A stretch of 64,000 nucleotides of DNA from Melitaea cinxia (GCF_905220565.1 NC_059399.1:6851501-6915500), one strand, 5' to 3'; shown: positions 43,601 through 53,436, numbered from the stretch's first letter. Translations and numbers: made by a program. The notes: generated by a model not told the origin, from the letters alone.

Positions 43601-44773
43601 ATTAATAACAAGACTCATAAGTTAATTATAGTCCCACGTAATTATAGATGGAATCTTATATCTCATTATCATGATAACCTTCAACATTTTGGCTGGGAAA
43701 AGATCCTTGAAAAATTACGAGAGCAGTATTGGTTCCCTAATATGACCAGATTAGTTAGAAAATTTGTAGAAAATTGCGTCATGTGTAGAGTAAGAAAAGG
43801 AGCATCTGGTGCTAGACAGGTGACTTTACATCCCATTGACAAAATAACTGTTCCTTTCCATACCGTGCATGCAGATATAACTGGAAGAATGAACGGAAAA
43901 CGCAATGAACCAGAATATGCTTTTGTGTTTATTGACGGCTTCACGAAGTATGTCCATATGATTTACACAAATGATCGTACAAGCGAAACTGCTATTAAGT
44001 GTTTTCAAAATCTAATTTCAATATTCGGCTCTCCATCACGATTAATTACCGACCAAGATAAAAGTATGACTTCTACAGAGTTTAAAAACTTTTGCGAACG
44101 ATATGGCATTCAACACCACGTAGTAGCAAAGGGAGCGAGTAGGGCTAATGGTCAGGTTGAACGATTAATGAAAGTTATAAAAGATAATATGTCTGTTGTA
44201 GAACTAAGTCGGCCATGGCACACAGCTTTACAAGAATTACAATTAGCTATAAACTGTACAATATCAAAAAGTACAGGTAAAAGTCCCATGGAATTATTAT
44301 TAGGAAAAAGATGTTCCCCACCTGCCATTAAAATATTACAAATTGACGATGACATACTTACAGACGACTTAGAGGAAATTAGATTAATTGCTAAAAAACG
44401 GATGGACGAGCGGTCCCTTAGCGATAAAACTCGTTTTGATAAAGGTAAAGCCACAATCCATCCATTTAAAGTCGGTGACTTCGTCTTAATGCGACGCCAT
44501 GAACGACACACTACTAAGTTAGGCTCTAAATATGAAGGTCCAATGGAAATTTTAGAAATATTACCAAATGATCGATATAAACTTAAGCATGTTAATCTTC
44601 GTGGCTGTTCAGAAAAGATTGCAAGTCACGATGCCTTACGTCCTGCTCCTATAGCTCAATCAGACCCTTTCAATGATTCTGACAACTCAGACGAATTGAC
44701 CGTATGGGCAGAGAAATCAGTGGAGACCAAGGGTGCCTCCACTTCCCTTGCGGGCAATTTTGATACTGTATAA
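40595..44773 (+). CDS. Gag-Pol polyprotein of Ty3/Gypsy retrotransposon
   Basis: One unbroken frame of 1392 codons carries capsid/nucleocapsid, protease, reverse transcriptase, RNase H and integrase in that order. Visible marks (numbered from the ATG at 40595): two CCHC knuckles, CFNCNKPGHFSRDC (254-267) and CEYCHRKGHLEKNC (298-311); protease FDTGADCSLI with catalytic D351; RT core with YVDD at 660-663; RNase H HTDASSIGYGAVL; integrase with an HH-CC zinc region (HYHDNLQHFGW..CVMC) and catalytic D1094, D1153, E1189 (35 residues between the last two); and a GPY/F-like KYEGPMEILEILP near the end. No chromodomain is obvious. The upstream in-frame GTG at 40580 is not needed; ATG at 40595 is the first AUG. 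Gag and Pol share one frame with no shift or stop, unlike many Gypsy elements. Confidence 0.93.
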   Translation: MDSERGNSGVSPTAAVGSQPQDFTGPPDETTFTMEQVMGLLTSITKTAATSAARATLSTETAPLRRHHDFYLPPFNPDERSHDIRDWCANVDETITKLNISPHEARMKAILQLRGRAKTWADTWSLHSTTWEQVKEELIHTFGTEFRYADDVQKWRSYTSDQASSYAEYATTAWTLFRRVRPEAADAEVVEALITGIYPEFIRSELLRNTPNSLPKLVSVLKTFRKRKIENRESKYNDVKKPRFTGPSKDQVICFNCNKPGHFSRDCKSTSKTNPVLPQSNNNSNYRGSLNNTKFIECEYCHRKGHLEKNCYRRQSDERNTSNKTVNYCSSIKRSTFNVIIGNKSYNCLFDTGADCSLIREKIAGSVAGKRKQVNVKFIGIGGQTVISKQSITTIVEIDNVRLELEFYVIGDNETQFDILIGFNLLKIPGLSVTLTEENISINREFFINECLNLTPSFELDTDITDSTQVKEIYRIINKFRDSFTSGNRVSQVTTGELKIRLKNPDKIVQRRPYRLSPMEREKVRDIIKDLKENGIIRDSSSPFSSPILLVKKKDGTDRLCVDFRELNSNTVRDNYPLPLIADQIDRLGKARYYSCLDMASGFHGIPIAEDSIEKTAFVTPDGQFEYLRMPFGLCNAPSVYQRAINAALGDYKDNIALVYVDDILVVSESVQQGLINLNLVLTRLTQAGFSLNIAKCSFLKTKIEYLGNIIENGTVRPSPKKIQALTDSSTPKNVKEVRQFNGLAGYFRKFVPNFSKIMAPLYNLTKANVSFKWTEQHELARREVITILTSSPVLTIFDPKLPTELHTDASSIGYGAVLIQRQDGNPLVVAYFSMRTSDTESKYHSYELETLAVVKAIKHFRHFLHGRSFKVVTDCNSLKASRHKRDLTPRVHRWWAFLQNFQFEIEYRKGDKLAHADFFSRNPVENSNERRLNQCLEFKKSRPLIWAVNTSTLDHNWLLIEQKRDSTLASIVEQLKSDSIPKNISDTYVILQDKLLRRKVQINNKTHKLIIVPRNYRWNLISHYHDNLQHFGWEKILEKLREQYWFPNMTRLVRKFVENCVMCRVRKGASGARQVTLHPIDKITVPFHTVHADITGRMNGKRNEPEYAFVFIDGFTKYVHMIYTNDRTSETAIKCFQNLISIFGSPSRLITDQDKSMTSTEFKNFCERYGIQHHVVAKGASRANGQVERLMKVIKDNMSVVELSRPWHTALQELQLAINCTISKSTGKSPMELLLGKRCSPPAIKILQIDDDILTDDLEEIRLIAKKRMDERSLSDKTRFDKGKATIHPFKVGDFVLMRRHERHTTKLGSKYEGPMEILEILPNDRYKLKHVNLRGCSEKIASHDALRPAPIAQSDPFNDSDNSDELTVWAEKSVETKGASTSLAGNFDTV

Positions 44774-44910
44774 TTGCATATGTGTTGATAATTTATATGA
44801 TTTGTGATTCATTGTAATTATTAATGTGTGTGAAATTTATTTTTCCTATCCAGTATCCTTCCTAAAACGCTGGCTGGCCACCATGCGTATCCTTTTAAAC
44901 CTGGTCTTAT

Positions 44911-45040
44911 TGGCTAATTCCCTGGAGGGGTGATGCCTTGTGTGTTGGCTAGATCCCAGGATGGGTGATGCCTTGTGTGTCGGCTAGATCCCAGGATGGG
45001 TGATGCCTTATGTGTTGACTAGATCCTAGTATGGGCAAGG
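44911..45040 (+). repeat. 35-bp tandem repeat between pol and the 3' LTR
   Basis: Three full units start at 44911, 44946 and 44981 (TGGCTA..TCCC.GGA.GGGTG, then ATGCCTT.TGTGT), with a partial fourth from 45016. They lie in the untranslated part of the element, after the pol stop. Confidence 0.9.
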
Positions 45041-45100
45041 TCTCACCTGAAATTATGTCATAAAAGCAGCGCAAGGGACGCGCTGGAGTCAGTATGGCCG

Positions 45101-45781
45101 TATGGGCGCAAATCGCCGACTATCGGCAATAATTGGAAACTATTGATATTTATGTTTTAGTTTATTGTTAAAGTGAATATATTATAGGAATATCTAAAAT
45201 GTATAAGATTTAAATAGTTACTTTGTAAACATAAAACCGTTACTTATTGAGATCTGATATTTAATAGACACTGTTTTGACTGTTTGAATGCTTTGAAGAC
45301 GTTTAATGTTTCATTTATTGTTAAAATACTCAATTTACTGTGTAAATATTCAAATTAATATCTATTTTAATTAATATAATTATTTTGTACTGAATTTTAT
45401 TATTTTATGCAATAAGTCTTTTTTTTAAATTTCATTTCGAATCTTGCTTGCAGCGCCATCTTTACATTGCTAATGTTTGTTCAAATTAATGTTTGTTCAG
45501 ATTAAATTAAGTAACCTTTATATTATATAAATCATTTAAAATCGTTAAAACATTTATTATAAATATTAAGATGTATTTCAAGAATTATTTTACAGTATCT
45601 AATTTATTTGTTAATTTTAAAAGGAGTTGTATTTGATTGTATGATAACTATAAAAGCAGTCGATTTATGAAAAGATCAGGTTGTTCTATACGAGCAACTG
45701 TGCGTTAATAAACGAGAAAATCTTAGTGTGTTTTTCACTTTAATGGACTCCGAACGAGGAAACTCTGGCGTATCGCCGACA
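45101..45781 (+). repeat. 3' long terminal repeat
   Basis: Second copy of 39954-40633, one base longer in the T/A run. It carries the same ATG at about 45743, which here opens only a short frame running into the flank. Confidence 0.88.
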
Positions 45782-46194
45782 TACATTATGTTAGTAATAA
45801 TAGTTGCTCGTTGGTTGTTAGTATAATGTACAATACAGATAGATTTTTTTATCGGAGGTTACATTTTTTGTTATTTCTGACTCTACCTTAATTCCGGTGC
45901 TGCGGTAAGTGTACTCATGCTCCGTACTGCGACTATCACGCGTTATTTTTGAACAAATTTACGTAAAAACGATCTTTACTGCAAGATCAAAATACGATAC
46001 GAACTGACCTTTAACGACTGACAAATAGACACTTTTAAACAAAATAACGCGTCAGACATAATATTCTAATATTATTCTAATAAAATTAGTAACATTGGGT
46101 GCTAGAATATAGGTATAGAAATTCGAAAAATACCCAAAATCGAATCGGAGCTCCCCACTGTCCACGTGGTCTTGGTCTGCCCTACCCCTAGTGT
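45782..46194. other. sequence right of the Gypsy insertion
   Basis: CTGCGGTAAGTGT at about 45910 looks like a plus-strand splice donor but I find no exon frame to support it. No other feature. Confidence 0.3.
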
Positions 46195-46530
46195 TTTTTT
46201 AAGCCGGAGGCGCGGAGGGAGGGCAGCCCTCGCCCCTCGTGCGAAAGCGCGCGAACGAATGCGTAGAGGAGCGGCTGCGGAAAGGAGTGAGCGTGCTTTC
46301 GCACGCAAGGGCGGAAGGGCTGCACTTCCCGCAGCGCCGGAGCCAAGCGTTACTCTAACCTTAAAGGTGGTAGGTTAATTTTTTCCGATTTAAAAATTGA
46401 ACCTCAAAACTTCGACCACGATATCTCTGTAACAACGGGGTTTACACGAAAATAGTTGTCCGGGGCGGGGGGGGGGGTGTGAAAAAACCCACACTACCTC
46501 CCACCCCCCCTTTCCCCCCAACCCCATAAA
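46195..46530. other. GC-rich patch with G-run, C-run and short hairpin
   Basis: An abrupt island of high GC at 46195-46370 contains CGTGCGAAAGC (46238-46248) and its exact inverse (46295-46305). A G-run (about 46460-46480) and C-runs (about 46496-46520) follow. Overlapping frames on both strands are rich in Arg and Ala because of composition. It could be a repeat element of moth genomes or a structured, regulatory or assembly-prone segment; I cannot decide. Confidence 0.4.
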
Positions 46531-46906
46531 TTTCTCGCCGGGATTGTACATCATTACCTAATAGTTTAATGGGTTTGTATGAGTAATGTTCGATTCAAAT
46601 ACAATTTAATTATTATGACTTTCACCAATGAGTCATTTAGTCATTAGTCTACATGACATTAAATACTTTTTTTTACACACTGATAAACATAGTGTATCTA
46701 TCACTTAATTTTGAAATAATCAATTAGGAATATGTCTAAATATTTAAATGCATAAAAAAATTGTCTGTATAGAAGGAATATTATTATAAAAAAAGATAAT
46801 AAGTATATCAATTCAATGATAATTTTTAATAAGTAAAGTAAATAAAGTAGTAAGTAGAGTAATTTATTTAAAAAATACAAAATAATGTGATAAAAATAAT
46901 GCTTAC
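46531..46906. other. AT-rich intron sequence
   Basis: Downstream intron of the unknown minus-strand gene. No feature recognised. Confidence 0.4.
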
Positions 46907-46968
46907 CAACTGATTTTGTATCACAGCAGCAACAGAATTGTCAGCTTGGAACAATTTTGATAGAATAT
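46907..46968 (-). CDS. unknown host gene, second coding exon
   Basis: A 62-nt minus-strand exon between a TTTATTGCAG acceptor and a GTAAGC donor. It completes the Asp codon begun in 49483-49519 and continues ILSKLFQADNSVAAVIQNQL (20 codons), ending in phase 0. The match of phase and two consensus splice pairs is the main evidence. The peptide is amphipathic, without a domain I know. The next exon is not found in the window; it may lie left of the Gypsy insertion or beyond my recognition. The protein could be a small conserved one. Confidence 0.6.
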
Positions 46969-47744
46969 CTGCAATAAAGTATTATTATCAGTATAAATCA
47001 TAGAATATAATTAATAACAAACACTAACGTTTAACACAAATGAATAAATACTGTATAAGAATTGTTAGTATGATATCTACAATTAATGATATTGTTTCTA
47101 ACATGTATGCTTAAGAAAGTAGAGAATGCCTCATTAATTATTCATTTACATCAGAAATATGTTCTTAGACTCATGCTACAGCAATAAACATCAAAAAATC
47201 ATACATTTTGTAAAGATTATATTATAATATGATTATTTAATAAGTTTTATTCATCTTAGTATGTATTTATTTGAATTTTGTTTATACTAATTGCAGTCAT
47301 TTAATTATTAATTCAACAAGGCCATAATGTTAGATTAATCCTTGTATTTCAAGAGCTGTCAATGTTCTTACAAATCCTTCAATTAGTGTCAATGATACTT
47401 CTATGCAAATGATTGTATTGTCATAAATAAATAAATCATCTGAATAACTTAATTAAAAGTATTTGTTTTAGAAACGCACAATATATTCAAATAAAATGCT
47501 AATTATCAAATGTTAGTATGTATTTAGAGTGAAATAATGGAATTTAACAAACGCTTTGTTTTTTAGATCAAAATAGACTACGACCTTATGACCTGGACAT
47601 TATTGGTGTAAGAATAGTAAATTTAACTGTCAATGTCAATTTGCAGATTCAAATACTTATCTCTTACTAATACTTGGTAAGTATTCTATAAATTATTAGT
47701 CCATACTGCTTAGTATAATTTCTCTGAGGTAGAGCATAGCAAGA
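46969..47744. other. AT-rich intron of the unknown gene
   Basis: No feature recognised. Confidence 0.4.
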
Positions 47745-47887
47745 AATAAAAAAGCTCTTGGGGGATTGAGGGAAGGAAAAGCAAAGCGCTTGCAATCCTT
47801 CTGGTATTGCAGGCATTTATAAGCTACAGTAATCGCTTACAATCAGGTGAGTTGTATGCTCGTATGCCGAACTAGCTGTATAAAAAA
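47745..47887 (+). repeat. interspersed repeat family G
   Basis: Contains GGAAAAGCAAAGCGCTTGCA, CTGGTATTGCAGGCATTTAT, AGCTACAGTAATCGCTTACA and CAGGTGAG.TGTATGCTCGTA. The last three blocks recur, inverted, at 55848-56110. It has the style of a retroelement tail. Confidence 0.55.
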
Positions 47888-48452
47888 CTTATTCAAATAT
47901 GTTGATTCAGTCAAACAAATATAAATGAACCAAAACAAAATATTCAAAAGTAAGAATTGTCTAAGCTGCTATGCTGTATAAGTCATAATTAATATCATTT
48001 CTAGTTCTGTAACAACACAATGTAACTTTAAGAAGATGGATTAATAAAAACATAGATATTTGTTATTCTGTCACACAAAAAACTACTAAACAGTTTATGT
48101 AGGTACTACTGCACGGCACAGATAGTTAAAACTCTATTGAAATGATATATTTTCTTAGTATCAGAGTCCTTACTTAAATCACTTGATAACAAAGATTACT
48201 AATAACTTTATGATAGCTCTCATTTTACTGTTGAAATAATAAATAAGAAGTGAAGTATCATAATTTTTGTGATATTTATGCTTCGTAAATTACTTAATGA
48301 ATATGTTTTATACACTAAGTTGAAAATGTAAATATGACATAACAACATGAATAACTATATCTTTTAATTTTTAACATACCTAATTAGAAATATTAGATAC
48401 ATCAAATCTTGTTTTAGTAGTAGTAAATAGTAAAGCAAATAAATCTTATGAC

Positions 48453-49014
48453 TAGGGACTGGATTATATGCATTTGCATATTTGCATATGCATTTGCTTA
48501 TTTAAGCCATTCTCAGCGGTAATAGCATATTTTACCTAACATCTAGTTATGATGCATATTATTGGTATATTTACAATATTTTTCAGAGTGCACTGCACTC
48601 ACCCTGCGTTCCCAAATGTGATAAAAGTGATAATATAGCAAATTCAACCCGAAATGCAGTCAGTAGCCGCACGCGTCTTTTGTTTTGACAGTTAAAATAA
48701 TATAAAGAAAACAGTCTATGTGGAACGAACCTTTTCCACTTACAAAAATATTCTAAATGGTAGAAGACAATCTTACCATTGAAATTTTGGAAAAATACTT
48801 GATTGTTTACGTTTACAAAAATTTTAAATAATTATAATGTCATGTAATGTTACTGTACTTATTTATCGCCTATCAAAAATTTATTTACTCTTCTCTTTTT
48901 TTGAAAACTTACTTTTCTCTTTTTTCGGAGGTTTCTAAAATTTATCATTTAATTTCGCATATGCATATTTGCATGCATATAACAAACTTTTTATATTGCA
49001 TATAATCCGCTCTA
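48453..49014 (+). mobile_element. hAT-like element with 8-bp target duplication
   Basis: CTTATGAC occurs at 48445-48452 and again at 49015-49022, directly outside inverted ends TAGGGACTGGATTATATGCA (left) and, inverted, TAGAGCGGATTATATGCA (right). An 8-bp duplication and TAG-type ends are hAT features. The ends are followed by ATTTGCATATTTGCATATGC-like octamer repeats on both sides. Length is 562 bp, far less than an autonomous hAT, and it retains only the tail of a transposase (48714-48831). It sits in the intron of the unknown host gene. Confidence 0.88.
48714..48831 (+). pseudogene. hAT transposase C-terminal remnant
   Basis: The frame from 48714 reads VYVERTFSTYKNILNGRRQ. A one-base shift near 48770 leads to NLTIEILEKYLIVYVYKNFK and a stop at 48829-48831. 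ERxFSxYxxIL..RR..L is the hAT dimerisation-domain pattern near the C-terminus of the transposase. All catalytic parts are missing, so this is an internally deleted, dead copy. Confidence 0.75.
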
Positions 49015-49022
49015 CTTATGAC

Positions 49023-49482
49023 AAACATAATAATGTATATTATTGATTTTTGTAATGTGCATCTGTTCTTCATTATATTAAATCCATATTTTTGTTTTTC
49101 ATGTCAGGACCTTAACATGCACTAATGGAAGAAATACTTTAATATATACTTGATTTTATTTATATTATAAAATATATTACACTATTACTAACTACTTAAC
49201 TTTAAATTTTTTTTAGGTTGATAGTTTATTAAACATTATACATATTTTAAAGTAATTATTAAAATAAATTTTTACATGAAAATAAACGTGAAGTTAGTTT
49301 TGTAAAACATTATATTTGCCAATATGTTTATACCATTTATTTCACATTTTATAATTAAAACATAACGTGTATGATACGTTAATATTAGAAAATTTATATT
49401 TATATGTATGAGAATGGGCGTGTACAAGTTCCATAGAATTTTGTAGCATACATGAAATAGTGACTTATTGGATTTCACTTAC
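49023..49482. other. AT-rich intron of the unknown gene
   Basis: No feature recognised; the 68-codon minus frame at 49272-49478 is composition-driven. Confidence 0.4.
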
Positions 49483-49519
49483 CAAAAAAATCTCTGATAA
49501 TATCACCGCCGTAATTCAT
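49483..49519 (-). CDS. unknown host gene, first coding exon (start codon)
   Basis: ATG at 49519 on minus begins MNYGGDIIRDFF plus one base of the next codon, then a GTAAGTG donor at 49482. The exon joins 46907-46968 to give ..RDFF-D-ILSKLF without a shift. I do not recognise the protein and see no signal peptide or domain. The exon likely extends upstream into 5' untranslated sequence (49520 to about 49870). Confidence rests on splice sites and phase, not on homology. Confidence 0.6.
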
Positions 49520-49920
49520 CACAGAATAATACAGTAGGTACTTAAATATAGCATTAGTGATGTAAAATTATATTTATACTAATGCAAATCCCGAGAACGT
49601 TTGTCACCTCTTCATTTATCTTCACTAGATGACTAATTTAGGTTATAAAAATAGCCGTCAATGACATAAAATCTAAAAAATGTTCTTAATAATTTGAAAA
49701 TCTCTAACGACATTATAATACATAACACTAAATTTCCACTAAAATTATTTAAAATACAATTTTAAAGGTACCGAAAAATGCATTTCAATTCAGCAACTCA
49801 ATTTACTCCACATCCACTCAGTATTGCCATTTGCCACAGACACAGACAGATGAACAGCGGCAAAGGCATCAACAAAATTCTAACGTCAATAGTGGCCGTT
49901 TGTATAATAAAAAGGGGTGA
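49520..49920 (-). promoter_or_regulatory. candidate 5' UTR and promoter of the unknown gene
   Basis: Upstream of the start codon on minus, the region 49780-49900 is GC-richer than its neighbours and could hold the transcription start. No TATA box stands out. The assignment is by position only. Confidence 0.3.
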
Positions 49921-50109
49921 ATAGCAACAATTTTCGATCGATTTTGACGGTTTAATAAAAAATATTAAAAAGGGATTTACAGGGCTATCGTCCAGAATTA
50001 CACGTTTAGAAGAGGTCTCGAAACTCGCAACGGGTAAAAAAAATATTAAATAATTTTTAATTGTAAGATAGAGGTTAGATGTTTATCGAAAACAAGTTTA
50101 GTATAAATG

Positions 50110-50412
50110 ACGGTTCAGCCTGTAATATCCCTAAGCTGGGCCTCTTTCCCCACGTAGGAGAAGAATCAGAGCTTAATCCACCACGCTGATCCAAAGCAGG
50201 ATGGCGGATATATTCGCTACTATGAGTAACGATCGCTATCAGGTGTACATGATAACAACCGGGATCGACGGCTTAACGTGCTCCCCGAAGCACGGTGGGG
50301 AGACCCACAAGGACTGCACAAACTGCACAAACATCTGTATAGCAGTATAGCCAATACAAATGTTTATGATGTGTAGGGGTCCAGTGCTGTAACCGTTGCG
50401 TCAACGCGTCGC
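50110..50412 (-). mobile_element. tRNA-derived SINE, near full length
   Basis: Tail GGGCCTCTTTCCCCACGTAG, GAGCTTAATCCACCACGCTG and GGATGGCGGATATATTC on the left, body CTATCAGGTGTACATGATAA, CCCCGAAGCACGGTGGGGAG and GCCAATACAAATG, then a damaged tRNA head ending GTTGCGTCAACGCGTCG. The B box is partly deleted. Confidence 0.7.
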
Positions 50413-50852
50413 TATCAATAACTACTCCTAAATCACTTGTATTATAATTCAAAAATTTAACTTAAATAATAATTAAATAATCATATATTTAATAAAATTA
50501 AGAAGAACTTTTTACTGTCGGATACTGTCATCCGTCACATAGCGTTATCCACAACTGGTAACAGGCCCTTACTCCATTTACTTTTTAGGCCCTTAGGTTC
50601 AGAACTACTAGACTGCTTGCAAAGATGGCTCTTATTTACGCTTCATGGAACATTCGTCTGATTTTTTTTTTTTTAGGTGTCAAACCATTTTTAGGTTTGC
50701 CATACAGAATTTTTGTAAACGCTTGGATACTTATTTGTGTTATATGCAATCAAAACCCTAAAAATAAGATATGTCAGGAAAACGTTTAAGATATATTGAG
50801 GGGTAAAAATTACACCAAGACTAAAAAAAATTACATTGGTTTATTTATTTAT
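50413..50852. other. AT-rich sequence
   Basis: No feature recognised. Confidence 0.4.
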
Positions 50853-50978
50853 TGAAGTAAAACTTTTGTATCCACGCTTGACTTCGGGAGTAAATGAGGC
50901 GAACGGAAGTTGAGAGGGAGATATACGTTAGATGAAGCTAACATTTTAACTTTAGTCTAAAGCACACTCGTTTTTTTA
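50853..50978 (+). mobile_element. MITE family E, copy 3, shortened
   Basis: ATTGAAGTAAAACTTTTGTA, CACGCTTGACTTCGGGAGTA, GGCGAACGGAAGTTGAGAGG and GTCTAAAGCACACTCG match copies at 18573-19190, with the middle deleted. Confidence 0.6.
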
Positions 50979-52194
50979 ACGAATACCTAACCAGATCTAA
51001 GTAAAGGTTAAAAACATATTTATGCATAAATAAAACGCACTTTTATACGAAACGTCAATGATTTAAATGTAAAGTGAAAGTTCCTAACTCCAGAAATAAC
51101 GGATTTTATATATTTATTAATAATGTCCTAACCCTGTCGCAATTTTTTCAATTTTTTTCAATTTTTAATATTATTTTAGATCTTAAAGTGGTCGCATTAT
51201 ATTTACAACAATATTATGTATATTCACCAGAATATTCATTGTTTTGAAATAAATAGTAATAATGAGATTGTAACTCCAAGTTTCCGACAACGCAAAGTAA
51301 ACGCCTTCTTTCCCACAAACAATTTTGGAATTGTTTCAACATAAATTAAAAGTTTTTATTTAAAAAAAATTGATAAATATAGTTTAATATTCGGTGCAGG
51401 ATGACATAATTGATAAAGATGTGTGGACTTAGTGATGCTGTATTTTATGCAACATGTTACTAATTTTGTATTAAAACACAGTTTATATATTATTTTTAAT
51501 TTTTAAAATGACGATTCGAAAGTGCTCTGGGGGCCTATTTGAACAAAGTTGTTTTTGATTTTGATTTTGAATTGTAAGAAAATTATGTAACCTTTTTAGG
51601 GTTATCTATCTATTTTGAAAATGTCAACGAAATCTTACTCTGGTTTGTCCATTCATACGTTCATCGTTACCTTTGGAAAATTGGGACTATAGGTTGATTG
51701 TTGTAAATATTAAAGAATATGTATTGTTATGTTCACTGTAACAACAGGTAATAATAATTTAATAATATAAAATGATAAAATGTAAAGTTACAAAAAATAA
51801 TCAGTTATTCTTTTATTAAGTTTGTTTTTCGTTACATTATAGACATTATATTACGTGAACTTTGAATTGATATCACCCTTGAATATCACACTCCAAATGT
51901 TACGAATTATATAAGATTTATTAGAAAATTAAGAATATAGAGTTTATTTGGTAGCGATGTCTATTGACAAATTGTGAAAACAGATATAGTTTATGACTAT
52001 TCGATAACAGATGGCTATTAAGCTTTTTTTTACATGGTGTAATGTTGTAGCTAATTCATAGATGGCGCTAATAGGCGTAAGTAAAATAAGGTTTCTTTGG
52101 TTATATATATATGTATCTGTCTACTAGTGCTCGCCCATTGGTCGAAAATCGGCCATAATTAATTTAAATTGTAAGTTGCATATTCACCTTCAGT
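50979..52194. other. AT-rich sequence
   Basis: No gene or repeat recognised. Small T- and A-runs only. Confidence 0.4.
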
Positions 52195-52345
52195 GTGACA
52201 AAGCCAGCCCTGCGGTCATCAACCCGCCTGTCCAGCGTGGTGACTATGGGCAAAACACATGAGCCACACCATTTTTTGCGCGAACTTGTGGACGCCTATG
52301 TGGCCTATAGGACTGCAATAGGCCGAAGTGATAAGTTTAAACATA
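52195..52345 (-). repeat. interspersed repeat family B, minus-strand fragment
   Basis: GACAAAGCCAGCCCTGCGGT, CATCAACCCGCCTGTCCAGC, GTGGTGACTATGGGCAAAAC and ATTTTTTGCGCGAACTTGTG are the complement of blocks at 36650-36890. Only one copy of the 19-bp unit is present. Confidence 0.65.
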
Positions 52346-52499
52346 TATACATATTGGTTATTATATGTTTGAGTAAAAACAAACAATATTAATCTATAGT
52401 CCATAATCTATTCTCAATTTGATTGACGCGTGTGTCTTCTCAAATATATGTTAGTATGTGTAATGTTTTTTTTAATGCATAATTTAAAAAAAAATATTA

Positions 52500-53100
52500 G
52501 CATTCTGTATTTCATACTCCTCCGTCCGCGCAATTTTCGTAAAAAGGGGTACAAAGGTTTTGCTTCACGTATTAATATATATATATTAATAAATGGAGAG
52601 CCGATTTTTGGTTATACTGCAAAAACTACTGAACCGATCGGAAAACCGGATCGGATCGGAACTTATACCATAAGATGCGTTTCGGAGGTTTTAATATATG
52701 ATATGTTGGTGATTACGGGTGATTACGTATTGTGTAAAAAAATATGGACGGATAGAGGTCGCTAGTCTTTTATATAAATAAAAATAAATGTTGCTAAGCG
52801 CATAACTCGAGAATGGCTTGACCAATTCGGCTATTTTTTTTTATTTTCCTTAAGGCCCACGGCAGGTTTTAATACAAAAAAAAATATATAAAATAAAATA
52901 AATTTACTATTATCTTTTGACAGAACGAAGTCGTCCGAGCAGCTAGTAATATATAAAATCTCATGTCATGATGTTTGTCCGTGTTAATCTCAGAAAATAC
53001 AGGACCGATTTTAATGAAATTTCGCACAGACATGTTTGTAGCTTTGTCCAACTTAAAATATAGGCAATATTTTATTTCGATTAACGACCGCAATATATTT
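52500..53100 (+). repeat. mixed interspersed repeat pieces
   Basis: ATGTTGCTAAGCGCATAACT then CGAGAATGGCTTGACCAATT (about 52790) is a phrase I know from many lepidopteran repeats. The stretch at 52900-53095 has GACAGAACGAAGTCGTCCGA, GCTAGTAATATA and ACCGATTTTAATGAAATTTC, another such unit. Borders are unclear. Confidence 0.4.
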
Positions 53101-53220
53101 ATAGCAACAATAAAAAATATGTCGTACGAAGTTCCCGACTAGAAAAAAGGTCAGACTCAACCAGATCATGCATCTGGACCGGATCAGGAAAGAATGAGGT
53201 AGCCAGATCCGGCAAGCTCT

Positions 53221-53436
53221 ATCAGGACCAGGTCTGGTCCAGATAAGGATAGCCTGATGTAAAATATAATCAAGTAAGGTAAGGCATACTGGATCAGGAC
53301 CCGGTCCGGTCCAGATCAGGATAGCCTGATGTAAAATATAATCAAGTATGGTAAGGCATACTGGATCAGGACCCGGTCCGGTCCAGATCAGGATAGTCTG
53401 ATGTAAAATATAATCAAGTATGGTAACCTGATCAGG
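53221..53436. repeat. 72-bp tandem repeat, three units
   Basis: Units start ATCAGGACC at 53221, 53293 and 53365. Each reads through AGCCTGATGTAAAATATAAT and CAAGTATGGTAAGGC. Units 2 and 3 differ by one base over most of their length before unit 3 runs into the hairpin. Confidence 0.92.

Larger units (their letters stand above)
39954..45781 (+). mobile_element. full-length Ty3/Gypsy LTR retrotransposon
   Basis: About 5.8 kb bounded by two long direct repeats, 39954-40633 and 45101-45781, that I find identical apart from one base in a T/A run near 40270/45430. It has a single long Gag-Pol frame and no envelope gene. Flanks suggest a 5-bp duplication ACATA (39949-39953... and just after the right repeat), if the LTR is taken to begin TGGGCG; exact ends are ambiguous by a few bases. 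Near-identical repeats and an intact frame point to recent insertion. It lies left of exon 2 of the unknown host gene, so perhaps in its intron, on the opposite strand. Confidence 0.92.

Noticed and set aside
45743..45830. Short ORF opening in the 3' LTR
   Set aside because: It is the duplicated Gag start running into flanking DNA.
45895..45920. Possible plus-strand splice donor CTGCG|GTAAGT
   Set aside because: No open frame or acceptor partner supports an exon.
46102..46378. Arg/Ala-rich frames on both strands
   Set aside because: Composition of the GC-rich patch; no conserved pattern.
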